This document shows positions 44,275-53,318 of a stretch of DNA of 64,000 nucleotides, piece after piece. The position numbers and the translations under genes were made by a program. Below the pieces are notes generated by a model. The model was not told the DNA's origin and searched no databases. It saw nothing but the letters and a program-made list of their open reading frames with translations. This DNA is from Lachnospiraceae bacterium UBA7143 (GTDB lineage Bacteria > Bacillota > Clostridia > Lachnospirales > Lachnospiraceae), in assembly GCA_002491905.1 (NCBI GenBank), contig DKWV01000015.1:62001-126000 (forward strand), in the 5' to 3' direction. Position 1 is the stretch's first letter. Each line of letters opens with the position of its first letter.

Positions 44275-44544
44275 TTATCTGAGATAGAGGTTAAAATCTG
44301 TCCACAGCCCCGTCATAAATTCCACCATGTTGTTCATAACCCAGTGTCCCATAACGATCAGTGACAGAAAAATCGCCAGCACCTTCGGCACGAAGGTAAG
44401 CGTCTGCTCCTGAATAGACGTAACCGTCTGGAAAATACTCACAATCAGACCCACACACAGGGATACCAGAAGCATCGGCGCGCTGCACTTGATAATTGTA
44501 TAAATTGCCTGTTCGGCAATGGCTGTGACGTCATTGACTGTCAT
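44275..44544 (-). CDS. fliQ: flagellar export gate protein FliQ
   Basis: 89 residues with two membrane helices and the signature LCVGLIVSIFQTVTSIQEQT followed by LTFVPK. It is usual size for the family and lies between fliP and fliR. Confidence 0.96.
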   Translation of the reverse strand: MTVNDVTAIAEQAIYTIIKCSAPMLLVSLCVGLIVSIFQTVTSIQEQTLTFVPKVLAIFLSLIVMGHWVMNNMVEFMTGLWTDFNLYLR

Positions 44545-44575
44545 CTACCCACACCCCTAATCATTGAGCGGCAGC

Positions 44576-45499
44576 TCAGTAATAAAATGTCTCCACGACT
44601 CCCTTAATCACCAGATACCAGCCATCCGCCAGCACAAACAGGAGGATTTTGAACGGCATGGAAATCGTGGTCGGCGGCAGCATCATCATACCCATACTCA
44701 TAAGCGTGGAAGCCACCACCATATCAATCACAATAAAAGGAATATATATCAGGAAACCGATAATAAACGCCTGCCTCAGCTCGTTGATAATAAATGCGGG
44801 CACCAGCACGCTGATCGGTATGTCATCCAATTCACCGCTCCACTCGGTCCGGGAAAGATCCATAAAAAAGTTGACGTCGCTCTTCTGGGTCTGCCCGTAC
44901 ATAAACTGCCGAATCGGTGCCGCTGCCGCCGTAAACGCCTCCTCCTGCGTCAGTTCGCCCGCCTCGAAGGGTACGATCGCATCTGTATAAACCGCCGCCA
45001 TCGTCGGCTGCATCACGTAGAAGGTCAGGAACAGGGCGATACCGATCAGCACCGTATTCGGCGGAGCCGTCTGCGTATTTAAGGCCTGTCTCGTAAAATG
45101 GAGTACAATAATAATCCTCGTAAACGAGGTTAACATAAGAATCAATGACGGTGCAATAGCAATCAAGGTAAGGATCAACAGAATACGCAGGGCGCCATTC
45201 ACACTTCCATTACCGTTGTTGTACGTAACCGTCACCGTATTGGCGATATTCATTTCAGCCAGATCTTCGGCGTCCTCCGAGGCACCGGGCGGATCCAGAT
45301 TGGTTCTCTCACTTTCCGTGCCAGTGAGATTGGAGTCCCGGTAGGGGGTATCCGTCACCGCTGTCGTATCCGTCACCGCTGCCGGTCTGTTATCTTCCGC
45401 CGCATAAGCGGTCTGCCCCCAACTAAGATACAATATGCCTGCCACCATCAGCAGGCATATTAATTTTGCCAAATGATATCCGGAAAAATATTTCTTCAT
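44576..45499 (-). CDS. fliP: flagellar export gate protein FliP
   Basis: 307 residues. An N-terminal signal-like helix (ending GQTAYA) and an extra hydrophilic stretch of about 70 residues (Thr/Asp/Asn-rich, residues 35-105) precede the conserved core (LTSFTRIIIVLHFTRQAL, then FIPFIVIDMVVASTLMSMG-like text). It is longer than the usual 220-250 because of that stretch. It overlaps fliO by four bases (ATGA). Confidence 0.95.
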   Translation of the reverse strand: MKKYFSGYHLAKLICLLMVAGILYLSWGQTAYAAEDNRPAAVTDTTAVTDTPYRDSNLTGTESERTNLDPPGASEDAEDLAEMNIANTVTVTYNNGNGSVNGALRILLILTLIAIAPSLILMLTSFTRIIIVLHFTRQALNTQTAPPNTVLIGIALFLTFYVMQPTMAAVYTDAIVPFEAGELTQEEAFTAAAAPIRQFMYGQTQKSDVNFFMDLSRTEWSGELDDIPISVLVPAFIINELRQAFIIGFLIYIPFIVIDMVVASTLMSMGMMMLPPTTISMPFKILLFVLADGWYLVIKGVVETFYY

Positions 45500-45885
45500 T
45501 CGTCTCGCCCGTCTTCTTTTTCCAGGATTTTTTCTCTCTGTATTCTTTTAAGCACATCCCTGAAAGTGGACGCACTTCCAAAAGACCCCTCGGGAAAGCT
45601 TAAATCCTCCTCGGGAATCTCTGATAACATTGTAACAGTATCTTTACAGACTGCAACTGCCAAATACTTCCGTCCGATCCTGACGATCTGCACATATTTA
45701 TTATTGGACAGTCTGAGTGACTCAACCAGCTCCATGTTCGCACCCACAGACCTGCTCTTCTGGTAGCCGCCGATCCACCTGGTCACAAAAGCCGTGATCG
45801 CCAGCACAAACACGAACAGAAGCAATACTGTCATAAACTGCACATAAGAGTCAGTCCTGTCCGATAATGCAGTGGTAAGAAGCAT
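45496..45885 (-). CDS. fliO: flagellar export assembly protein FliO
   Basis: 129 residues: one N-terminal membrane helix (QFMTVLLLFVFVLAITAFV), then a small cytoplasmic domain with the FliO text MELVESLRLSNNKYVQIVRI and GRKYLAVAV. It helps FliP assemble. It overlaps cheY by one base (TAATG) and fliP by four. Confidence 0.88.
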   Translation of the reverse strand: MLLTTALSDRTDSYVQFMTVLLLFVFVLAITAFVTRWIGGYQKSRSVGANMELVESLRLSNNKYVQIVRIGRKYLAVAVCKDTVTMLSEIPEEDLSFPEGSFGSASTFRDVLKRIQREKILEKEDGRDE

Positions 45886-46247
45886 TATCCCACAACCTTC
45901 TTCACAGCCTCTAAGACACGGTCAGCCTGGAACGGTTTTACGATGAAATCCTTGGCCCCGGACTGAATGGACTCGATAACCATAGCCTGCTGACCCATAG
46001 CGGAACACATAATAACCATTGCCCCGGGATCGCCTTCTTTGATCTTCTTGAGAGCCTGAATACCATCCATCTCCGGCATCGTGATGTCCATCAGCACAAG
46101 ATCGGGCTTGAGTTCATTGTACTTCTCAACCGCTTTCGCACCGTTCTCTGCCTCTCCTGCCACGTTATAGCCGTTCTTCGTCAGGATGTCCTTGATCATC
46201 ATTCGCATAAACGCTGCATCATCACATACTAAAATATTTTTTGCCAT
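45885..46247 (-). CDS. cheY: chemotaxis response regulator CheY
   Basis: 120 residues, a lone receiver domain. It shows acidic D9/D10, phosphoacceptor D54 (LVLMDITMPEMDG), a switch Ser in VIMCSAMG and Lys in IVKPFQ. When phosphorylated it binds FliM and FliY to control rotation. Its place between fliY and fliO is the Bacillus/Clostridium order. Confidence 0.95.
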   Translation of the reverse strand: MAKNILVCDDAAFMRMMIKDILTKNGYNVAGEAENGAKAVEKYNELKPDLVLMDITMPEMDGIQALKKIKEGDPGAMVIMCSAMGQQAMVIESIQSGAKDFIVKPFQADRVLEAVKKVVG

Positions 46248-46267
46248 CTCTCTTCTCCTATCACATA

Positions 46268-47506
46268 TTATTTGATAATTTCGGTTACCCGAATACCAAA
46301 GCTTTCCTCGATTACCACTACTTCACCTTTTGCTACAAATTTACCGTTAACCAGAATGTCAATCGGCTCACCGGCAATTTTATCCAGCTCAATGATCGTG
46401 CCCGGCGCGAAATCCAAAATCTCCGAAATGGATTTGCTGGTTCTGCCAAGCTCCACCGTTACCTCCAACGGCACATCCTTAATCAGCTCTATATTCTCCT
46501 GACTCTGCAGCGGATTGAAGCTGCCGGAAAAATTCTGGAACTGGACAGGCTGTACGTTCATATTAGGCTGCGGCATCATTTGTGGCATCATCTGCATCTG
46601 TGGCATCATCTGGGGCATTCCCATCTGAGGCATCATCTGCATCTGACTCATGTCCATCTGAGGCATTCCCGTCTGCATCTGGCTCATATCCATCTGCGGA
46701 GCCGGTGCAGGAGCAGGCTGTGGAGCCGCCGCAGGCGCAGGAGCCGGTGCGGGAGCAGGAGCAACCGCCTGTGCAGGTCCGGGCGATTCATCCACGCCCT
46801 GACTGGCAATGAAGGTATTGTAAATATCCTTCGCGAAATCCACCGGGTACAGCTGCATGATGGTGGAATCTACCAGATCATCAATCTGCATTCTGAAAGA
46901 TATCTTAACAAAAGTGCCCTCCAGAAATTCTGCAATATCTCCACCCGATTTGAAAGCAGTCAGATCCACCAGACTTGCCTCCGGCGGACTGATATCGATC
47001 ATCTTGCCGAGCATGGTGGAAAGCGATGTGGCGGAAGAGCCCATCATTTGGTTCATGGCTTCAGAGATCGCAGAAAGGTGCAACTCTCCCAGCTCCCCGT
47101 CCGTATTGCTACCGTCACCGCCCATCATCAGATCGGTGATGATCTTTACATCATGCTCCTTTAAAATCAGGATATTCGATCCATCCAATCCCTGTGTATA
47201 CTTAATCAGAATAAAAACGCAGGGCTTCTCATAATCTTCCAGTACATTCTTCCATGTCGCCATCTTAACCACAGGCGTCGTGATGTTAACCTTGCGGTTT
47301 ACAATGGAGAACAAGGTGGTCGCGGATGCGCCCATACTGATATTGGCCACCTCGCCGACAGCATCTTTCTCAATATCCGACAGAAGCGAATCATCCGCTT
47401 CCGACACATCAGCGGCTGCAGCGCTCTCTCCTGCAGTATCGCCAGCCGACTCATCTGTGCCATTCAGAAGCGCATTTATTTCGTCCTGTGATAACATTCC
47501 GTCCAT
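46268..47506 (-). CDS. fliY: flagellar switch protein FliY (CheC domain plus FliN domain)
   Basis: 412 residues. An N-terminal CheY-binding peptide (LSQDEINALLNG) is followed by a CheC-like domain with two phosphatase motifs (EKDAVGEVANISMGASA, AISEAMNQMMGSSA). An Ala/Pro linker leads to a striking Met/Pro/Gln-rich repeat (about residues 265-315, PQM and SQM units), and the C-terminal domain is the FliN/SpoA C-ring domain (DVPLEVTVELGRTSKSISEI). It removes phosphate from CheY at the switch. Its ribosome site overlaps the fliM stop. Confidence 0.95.
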   Translation of the reverse strand: MDGMLSQDEINALLNGTDESAGDTAGESAAAADVSEADDSLLSDIEKDAVGEVANISMGASATTLFSIVNRKVNITTPVVKMATWKNVLEDYEKPCVFILIKYTQGLDGSNILILKEHDVKIITDLMMGGDGSNTDGELGELHLSAISEAMNQMMGSSATSLSTMLGKMIDISPPEASLVDLTAFKSGGDIAEFLEGTFVKISFRMQIDDLVDSTIMQLYPVDFAKDIYNTFIASQGVDESPGPAQAVAPAPAPAPAPAAAPQPAPAPAPQMDMSQMQTGMPQMDMSQMQMMPQMGMPQMMPQMQMMPQMMPQPNMNVQPVQFQNFSGSFNPLQSQENIELIKDVPLEVTVELGRTSKSISEILDFAPGTIIELDKIAGEPIDILVNGKFVAKGEVVVIEESFGIRVTEIIK

Positions 47507-47510
47507 GCTT

Positions 47511-48494
47511 CTATTCCTCCCCCTCTCTGATCACCGAAGTAACCCGCACGGCATTCTTATCCCTGCTGGTACCTGGGAGTGCGGTAAATTTCTTGATATT
47601 ACCCACATACACCGTAAGATCCTGCTCTACCTCGGTATCTAGTCGTATGATGTCGCCGACCTGCAGATTTACAAAATCGGTGACCGATATGCTCGTCTTT
47701 CCCAGTACAGCCTTGACAGGGACATCCACTCTCTTGATGAGGGCCTCGATGTACTCCTCAAAATTCTCGTCATCCTGTTCCTGCAGGTTTGCATACCAGT
47801 ACTTCGTATTGAGCTTATCCATGACGCTCTCCAACGTGAAGAAGGGGAGACATACATTCATAAATCCTTCCACTTCACCTATCTTCATATTCAAGGTGAC
47901 AATGGCAATCATATCGTTCGGCGCGATGATCTGTGCAAACTGGGAATTCGTCTCAATCCTCTCCATCATGGGATTGATATCAACCACATTCTTCCACGGT
48001 TCCCGCATCAGCTGCATACAGACAACCATCATCTTTTCTATGATCGTCATTTCGATTTCGGTAAACTCCCTGCTCTTTTCCAGCGGATCGCCCGCTCCGC
48101 CCAGCATCCTGTCTATCATTGCGAATCCCAGCTGTGATGCCAGCTCTATCAGGATCATTCCACCCAGCGGATGAAAATTCACAACACCCAGAATAACAGG
48201 ATTGGAAAGAGAGTTGGAAAACTCCGAAAAGATAACCGTCTCGGAACTGGTTACCGATACCTGTATATTCTTTCTCAGGTACACCGGCATGCTTGTGGAG
48301 AGCAGCCGTCCGTAATGCTCGTATATAATTTCCAAAGTGCGCAGATGCTCTTTTGAGAACTTGGTCGGCCTCTTAAAGTCGTAATCCTTAATCTGTTTGT
48401 CATCCGCACCATTCAGTTCTTCCGTATCCAGCTCACCGCTGCTTAAGGCGGCGAGCAGATTATCTATCTCACTTTGCGATAGTACTTCACCCAA
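47511..48494 (-). CDS. fliM: flagellar switch protein FliM
   Basis: 327 residues. The N-terminal EIDNLLAAL peptide binds CheY-P, the middle domain has MFGGAG-like text (IDRMLGGAGDPLEKSREFTE), and the C-terminal SpoA domain begins near residue 250. The start is a TTG at 48,494 with an excellent AGGAGGTGA upstream, so a non-ATG start is well supported. Confidence 0.95.
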   Translation of the reverse strand: MGEVLSQSEIDNLLAALSSGELDTEELNGADDKQIKDYDFKRPTKFSKEHLRTLEIIYEHYGRLLSTSMPVYLRKNIQVSVTSSETVIFSEFSNSLSNPVILGVVNFHPLGGMILIELASQLGFAMIDRMLGGAGDPLEKSREFTEIEMTIIEKMMVVCMQLMREPWKNVVDINPMMERIETNSQFAQIIAPNDMIAIVTLNMKIGEVEGFMNVCLPFFTLESVMDKLNTKYWYANLQEQDDENFEEYIEALIKRVDVPVKAVLGKTSISVTDFVNLQVGDIIRLDTEVEQDLTVYVGNIKKFTALPGTSRDKNAVRVTSVIREGEE

Positions 48495-48532
48495 GAAAGT
48501 TCACCTCCTGTGGTAGTCTTTTTGTCTAAGTA

Positions 48533-49060
48533 CTATCCAAACATGATGTCGCCGAAGGACACGTTATAGATAAACTTGGAATCAAACAACTGCTGTATTC
48601 TTTCTACGATCTCCTTTTTGATCGTCTCCTGATTGTCGCGTGCTTCCTCCATCGTATACTGGGCAAACACGCCGTTAATCTCATCCTTAATCAACCCTTC
48701 CCTGGATGCCAGGCTCTCGGCGGAGCCGTATTCCTTATACCCGTCCGCCTTGGTGTTAATTGAGAGCGTTATGGAGACGATACAGTAATGATCCTTGTCA
48801 TCCCCCTCGCTCTTCTTAAGCGGAATCGTCATATCCTCCTCAAAAGAATAGGTCTCGGTGTCCGCCATCGAGACAGCCTCCTCAGCCTCCGCAGCGTCTC
48901 CGCTCGCCGCCAGCTCCAGATCCAGGGCCGTGGCGATATTGTCAACCAGTGCGGCGGTCTTTTTGGAAGCGCCTGTCACGCTGAACATCATTATGGCGGT
49001 CAATACAATATTAACAATCAACAGCGCCAGAATAATAACGGAAATCAGATTCTTCTTCAT
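48533..49060 (-). CDS. fliL: flagellar basal-body protein FliL
   Basis: 175 residues from the ATG at 49,060: a membrane helix near residues 4-25 (VIILALLIVNIVLTAIMMFS), an acidic linker, then the periplasmic-type FliL domain (HYCIVSITLSINTKADGYKE, and ending FIYNVSFGDIMFG). FliL stabilises the stator. An alternative GTG start at 49,084 gives eight more residues but has no ribosome site. It follows motB in the operon. Confidence 0.85.
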   Translation of the reverse strand: MKKNLISVIILALLIVNIVLTAIMMFSVTGASKKTAALVDNIATALDLELAASGDAAEAEEAVSMADTETYSFEEDMTIPLKKSEGDDKDHYCIVSITLSINTKADGYKEYGSAESLASREGLIKDEINGVFAQYTMEEARDNQETIKKEIVERIQQLFDSKFIYNVSFGDIMFG

Positions 49061-49089
49061 AGCCTTCGTTTTCTCCTTCTGCACATATC

Positions 49090-49911
49090 TTAATAAGAAC
49101 TGAGAGAATTGTATATCTTAATCTCAACCCTTCTGTTCTTCGCTCTTCCTTCAGGCGTGGAATTGTCCGCTACCGGAAGATATTCCCCCCGGCCCGAGTG
49201 CTTGATGTTGGCCGGATTCAGGTTTGTGATCGAAAGAATGTAATCGAACACAGACAGCGCACGTCCTGAGCTCAGTTCATTATTATTAGAATACTTTGCT
49301 CCGGACATGGGAACATTATCCGTGTGTCCCTCAATCTCAATCGTTCCTTCCGCATAGCGTTCCAGAATCAGCCCCACCTGATCCAGAACCGGTTTGGCCT
49401 CTTCTTTTAAGAGCGTGCTGCCCGAGTCAAAGAGCAGCGATCCCTTCAGGGTAAGCTGGACAAACTGCGCGGTAAACTGCACATCCACTTCATCCGCCAT
49501 ATCCCTCTCATCGACCGCCTCCTGAATTTTCTCGGCAAGCGCCTCGGATTCCTCCATCTGCGCCTCCTCCAGCTGCTCTTTCGCAGCTGCGGCGCTCTGC
49601 TGTGCCACATCCTCAGCGACAATCTCCCCGTCATCCATCTTTCCTGTACTGTTTATAAACTCATCCAGCTCATTCAGCTGGCTGACGCCGTTACTGATCA
49701 GAATACCATCGCCGATCGCCGATGCCCCCGCGTCAAAAACGGAAAACATCTGGTTAAAGGAGGCTACAATCTTTTCCTGCTTCACCTCATCAATCGTGGA
49801 CATCGAAAAAAGCAGCACGAAGAAGCATAGAAGCAGATTCATCAGGTCGGAAAACGTAGTCTGCCACGCCGGGGCGCCTTTCGGTGGTTCATCCGGCTTC
49901 CTGTTAGCCAT
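49090..49911 (-). CDS. motB: stator protein MotB
   Basis: 273 residues. The membrane helix with the proton-binding Asp (D22, FSDLMNLLLCFFVLLFSMS) follows a short cytoplasmic start. A long linker leads to the OmpA-like peptidoglycan-binding domain (IEGHTDNVPMSGAKYSNNNE, LSSGRALSV). The start is the ATG at 49,911, whose ribosome site GGAGGTGAGGAG lies in the last codons of motA; the two genes overlap by eight bases. Confidence 0.95.
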   Translation of the reverse strand: MANRKPDEPPKGAPAWQTTFSDLMNLLLCFFVLLFSMSTIDEVKQEKIVASFNQMFSVFDAGASAIGDGILISNGVSQLNELDEFINSTGKMDDGEIVAEDVAQQSAAAAKEQLEEAQMEESEALAEKIQEAVDERDMADEVDVQFTAQFVQLTLKGSLLFDSGSTLLKEEAKPVLDQVGLILERYAEGTIEIEGHTDNVPMSGAKYSNNNELSSGRALSVFDYILSITNLNPANIKHSGRGEYLPVADNSTPEGRAKNRRVEIKIYNSLSSY

Positions 49912-50704
49912 TCTCCTCACCTCCGGCTTCTTCATCCCCGGAGGAGCCTCTGTCAGCAGGTGCAAGGAAGGATTTCAGCTTCTCCTCAATAACACGGGGG
50001 TTCTCGCCCGCCTGAATGGAGAGAAGGCCTTCGATCTCAATCTCCTTCACCATCATCTCTTCCGCGTTCTTGCTCTTCAGTTTCGTGGCTACCGGGTTAC
50101 AGATCCAGTTCGCCAGCACGGAACCGTAGAATGTGGTTACCAGCGCAACAGCCATATTAGGACCGATGGATGCGAAATCCGACAGGTCCCTGAGCATGTT
50201 AATCAGTCCGATCAGGGTACCGATCATACCCCAGGCCGGACCCATAGCTGCAACGTTTTCCCAAAAACCGATCTTATCCTTATGTCTGCCTTCCACACTC
50301 ACAAGCTCTGTCTCCATAATGGCGCGCACAAGCTCGGGATCTGTACCATCGACGATCAGAAGGATGCCCTTTTTCAGGAATTCATCCTCAATATCACCGG
50401 CCGCTTCCTCCAGGGAGAGAAGGCCTTCCTTACGGGCAACATTGGAAAGTTCTATAATCTTCTGAATGATCGCCGGAACATTCATCGTGGAAGTCTTAAA
50501 TATCAGGGCAAAACTCTTAAAACCTGCCAAAAAATCAGGCACCGTATAACTCGCAAGAATACACATGAAAGAACCGCCGAAGGTAACCAGCGCCGACGGC
50601 ATATCTGCAAAACCTTTGACAACAGAGAAATCCTTACCCCACACCATGCCAAATATCATCAGGCAAAAGCATGCTACCAGGCCAATAATCGAAGCTATAT
50701 CCAT
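49904..50704 (-). CDS. motA: stator protein MotA
   Basis: 266 residues with four membrane helices, a large cytoplasmic loop and the conserved AMGPAWGMIGTLIGLINML and IEGLLSIQAGENPRVIEEKL motifs. With MotB it forms the ion channel that drives rotation. The motAB pair inside the fla operon is common in clostridia and differs from Bacillus. Confidence 0.96.
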   Translation of the reverse strand: MDIASIIGLVACFCLMIFGMVWGKDFSVVKGFADMPSALVTFGGSFMCILASYTVPDFLAGFKSFALIFKTSTMNVPAIIQKIIELSNVARKEGLLSLEEAAGDIEDEFLKKGILLIVDGTDPELVRAIMETELVSVEGRHKDKIGFWENVAAMGPAWGMIGTLIGLINMLRDLSDFASIGPNMAVALVTTFYGSVLANWICNPVATKLKSKNAEEMMVKEIEIEGLLSIQAGENPRVIEEKLKSFLAPADRGSSGDEEAGGEENG

Positions 50705-50725
50705 ATGTACGCACCCACTTTTACA

Positions 50726-50911
50726 CTAGTCTGCAAAAATATCCTTTCTATACGATTTTACTAAATTTTTCACTTCTTGTCTACTTTCTTTTACAATTAT
50801 TTTCCGGCCGGTGGTAAAAGACAGCACCGTATCAGGGGTTTCCTCCACCAACTCCAGCAAATCGGGATTGATCAGCACTTTCACACCGTTAATCTTTGTG
50901 ACCTCTACCAT
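50726..50911 (-). CDS. flbD: FlbD/SwrD-like flagellar protein
   Basis: 61 residues of the FlbD family (VEVTKINGVKVLINPDLLEL, then TGRKIIVKES). SwrD of Bacillus, the same family and position, raises flagellar power. The start is the ATG at 50,911 (GTA as second codon) with AAGGGGG upstream; an ATG six bases earlier is possible. It is the first gene after a terminator and a new promoter. Confidence 0.9.
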   Translation of the reverse strand: MVEVTKINGVKVLINPDLLELVEETPDTVLSFTTGRKIIVKESRQEVKNLVKSYRKDIFAD

Positions 50912-50953
50912 ACACAAGCCCCCTTACTGCTTTCTATCCAATACAACTTATTT

Positions 50954-50982
50954 ATTTTATCACACATCTACAAAAACTGCAA
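50954..50982 (-). promoter_or_regulatory. sigma-A-type promoter before flbD-motAB
   Basis: TTGCAG (50,982-50,977), exactly 17 bases, TAAAAT (50,959-50,954) with a TG just upstream of the -10. It sits between the flgE terminator and flbD, so it can restart transcription of the distal two thirds of the cluster. Confidence 0.65.
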
Positions 50983-51016
50983 AAAGAAATTTTACCAGCC
51001 CGCTTGTCCCGCGTGC

Positions 51017-51060
51017 AAAAAAAGGGGCTTTTGTGCGGTATTCCGCGCAAAAGTCCCCTT
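51017..51060 (-). terminator. strong intrinsic terminator after flgE
   Basis: AAAGGGGACTTTTGCGCGG pairs with CCGCACAAAAGCCCC (two mismatches), followed by seven T on the minus strand. With the two hairpins just upstream it should end most transcripts from the flgB promoter, or set a ratio by partial read-through. Confidence 0.8.
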
Positions 51061-51074
51061 TCTGATTTTTCATA

Positions 51075-51127
51075 TGCCGAGGCTGTGCTCCTTACAGCCT
51101 CGCAATTGAGGAGCTTCAGCTCCTCAA
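51075..51127 (-). other. two more hairpins between flgE and the terminator
   Basis: A perfect 22-base palindrome at 51,106-51,127 starts four bases after the flgE stop. A second stem (GAGGCTGT with ACAGCCTC, about 51,079-51,103) follows. Neither has a T run. They may protect the 3' end of the hook mRNA. Confidence 0.6.
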
Positions 51128-51131
51128 CTTG

Positions 51132-53234
51132 TTACCTCTTAAGATTTACCAGCTCCTCCAGCATGGAGTCGGAGGTGGTGATGATACGGCTGTTCGCCTG
51201 GAAACCACGCTGTGTCGTGATCATCTCGGTGAACTCGCCGGCCAGATCCACGTTACTCATCTCCAGCACGCCGGATTCCATAGAGCCCTCGCCGTCAGAC
51301 GTAATGTCCATGCCGACGCCGTCGAACTCGCCGGAGTTTAAAGTCGTACTGTAGAGGTTGTTTCCGGCTTTTGCAAGACCCGACGCGTTGGCAAACTTCG
51401 TCACCGCGATCTGTCCCAGCAGTTTGGAGAGGCCGTTGTCATAGGAAGCCCTGATCTTGCCGTCCTGTCCAATCTCCACGCCGATCAGCGCACCGGGCTT
51501 GCGGCCGCTGCCGAGGTTGTTCGAACTGCCGTCACCGTTGTCAAACGTAGCTGTGGAAACCTTGCCGTTGTTGACGCTGGTCATCGTCGAGAAATCGATG
51601 GAAATATCCGTAAAATGACCCAGATCCACCGTCTCGCCCGTCATATCCGTCGCCGTGCCCGCGAAATCCAGCGTCACCGCGTTCTGGTCCGGATTTCCCA
51701 CATAGGAGAACTTGCCAGTCTGGGTGTCGAACACCAGCATATTGCCGCCGTAGGTTTCGTTCCTGGTGATGCTCGCATTACCGTTCGGTGAAATGAAGTT
51801 GATCGTGTAAGTCGTGTTATCCGTGTTCTTCAGGCCGTAAGCCTTCTCCAGAACCATTGCGCCGTCCGGGTCGTTCGTTGCGTCCGGATAGGTGAGGGTC
51901 GCCGCAAACTTCTTTGTCGTTCCGTTGTACACCGTATTCGCCGGGATATCCGCCGCCGCGTTAAAACTTGCGTTGAAAGTAAACGTCACGCTTCCCTTGT
52001 CATCAACAGTAAAAGGTGCCGTCGCATCAATCGTCACCGCAGCCGTCGCGCCCCCATTGCCGGTCAGCTGGCTCAGAACCGTTCCCCAGTTGGCATCATT
52101 CGCACCGCCAAGCGCTACTCTCGCCGGAGTCGTGGTTGCGCCTGCCGCAGGCTTGGGCTGGTAGTAATAAACTCCCTTGTCAAAAACCAGTCCGTACTCC
52201 GACTCGAGGATATCCCGATCCAGCGTCACCGTGCCTGCCATCACCACCGCCTGACCGGCGGTAAGCTTCGTCCCGTCTGTAGGCGCTGCGTTGTTAATGG
52301 TCTTTACCACCGCGCTGTCGCCCGCGATACCCATCATCGGGCTGTCTTTGAAACCGGCAAGGATCTCGCCGAAATCGTAATCCACCTTAAAGGTGGCCGG
52401 GGTTCCATCCGTATACGTCACATTGTCGGGCGTCTGGTAAACCTTGGTCTCCGTGATGTTGCCGCCCGTGCCGAAGCTTGCAATCTGGCCGATATTCTCA
52501 AGCTTGTAGTAATCCACCAGGGACACGCTGTTGCTGTCCGTGATATCCTCGAGCTCCACATAGTACTGTCCGTCCTTGCTCAGCGCGTGCATGCTGAACT
52601 TCGCCGTGTAGAGATATCCCCTTGAGTCATAGAACTGCAGCGTCCTGACCAGTCCCGACGGACTGTGGACATTGGTATCGTTCTTATCCAGAATGCCTGA
52701 TGCCACCGCCAGGCTAGTAGCCTCCGCCGGAGCAGTCAGGTTCTCTGTATTCATTACCTGGAGCGCCGCCACCGGGCCGGACTGGATCTCGCCGGTATCC
52801 GGGTCCACCTGCCAGCCCATCACCTTGTAGCCGGTGCTTGCCATAACGAGGTTGCCCGCGCCGTCGATCGTGAAGGAGCCGTCCCTGGTAAAGAAGTTCT
52901 GGGAGCCGCTGCTCACGATGAAGAAGGACTCGCCAGAAATCATCACGTCCCAGGGGTTATTCGTGGACTGGGCGGAACCCTGTCTCGTGATGGCGGTGTT
53001 GATGGCCGCCGTCTTGGAACCCAGACCGATCTGCCTTGGGTTGATACCGCCGCGTCCCGTGTCCGCGTTCGCGCCGGACGCCGCCTGCGTCTGCTGGTAG
53101 AGCAGATCGCTGAACACCATGTTCATGGACTTGTATGCGGTTGTGTTTACGTTTGCAATGTTGTTACCGATAACATCCATTCTGGTCTGATGGGTCTTAA
53201 GACCCGCCACGCCAGAAAAAAGTGATCTCATCAT
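51132..53234 (-). CDS. flgE: flagellar hook protein FlgE
   Basis: 700 residues. The N-terminal rod-type motif (SLFSGVAGLKTHQTRMDVIG, then NNIANVNTTAYKS) and C-terminal coil (TEMITTQRGFQANSRIITTS) are conserved. The middle holds FlgE D1/D2 domains plus a large Thr/Gly/Asn-rich insertion (about residues 240-480), so it is nearly twice the size of the enterobacterial hook protein. The insertion would be exposed on the hook surface. AGGAGGT lies ten bases before the first ATG, and the second ATG (53,231) is equally possible. Confidence 0.94.
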   Translation of the reverse strand: MMRSLFSGVAGLKTHQTRMDVIGNNIANVNTTAYKSMNMVFSDLLYQQTQAASGANADTGRGGINPRQIGLGSKTAAINTAITRQGSAQSTNNPWDVMISGESFFIVSSGSQNFFTRDGSFTIDGAGNLVMASTGYKVMGWQVDPDTGEIQSGPVAALQVMNTENLTAPAEATSLAVASGILDKNDTNVHSPSGLVRTLQFYDSRGYLYTAKFSMHALSKDGQYYVELEDITDSNSVSLVDYYKLENIGQIASFGTGGNITETKVYQTPDNVTYTDGTPATFKVDYDFGEILAGFKDSPMMGIAGDSAVVKTINNAAPTDGTKLTAGQAVVMAGTVTLDRDILESEYGLVFDKGVYYYQPKPAAGATTTPARVALGGANDANWGTVLSQLTGNGGATAAVTIDATAPFTVDDKGSVTFTFNASFNAAADIPANTVYNGTTKKFAATLTYPDATNDPDGAMVLEKAYGLKNTDNTTYTINFISPNGNASITRNETYGGNMLVFDTQTGKFSYVGNPDQNAVTLDFAGTATDMTGETVDLGHFTDISIDFSTMTSVNNGKVSTATFDNGDGSSNNLGSGRKPGALIGVEIGQDGKIRASYDNGLSKLLGQIAVTKFANASGLAKAGNNLYSTTLNSGEFDGVGMDITSDGEGSMESGVLEMSNVDLAGEFTEMITTQRGFQANSRIITTSDSMLEELVNLKR

Positions 53235-53318
53235 AGTGAAATGACCTCCTTAAACTTGTGTGGAACCGTCTGTCCTCTCTGTCATTCGAGGACGTTAAGC
53301 CTCCTTGTAAGGTCCGGC

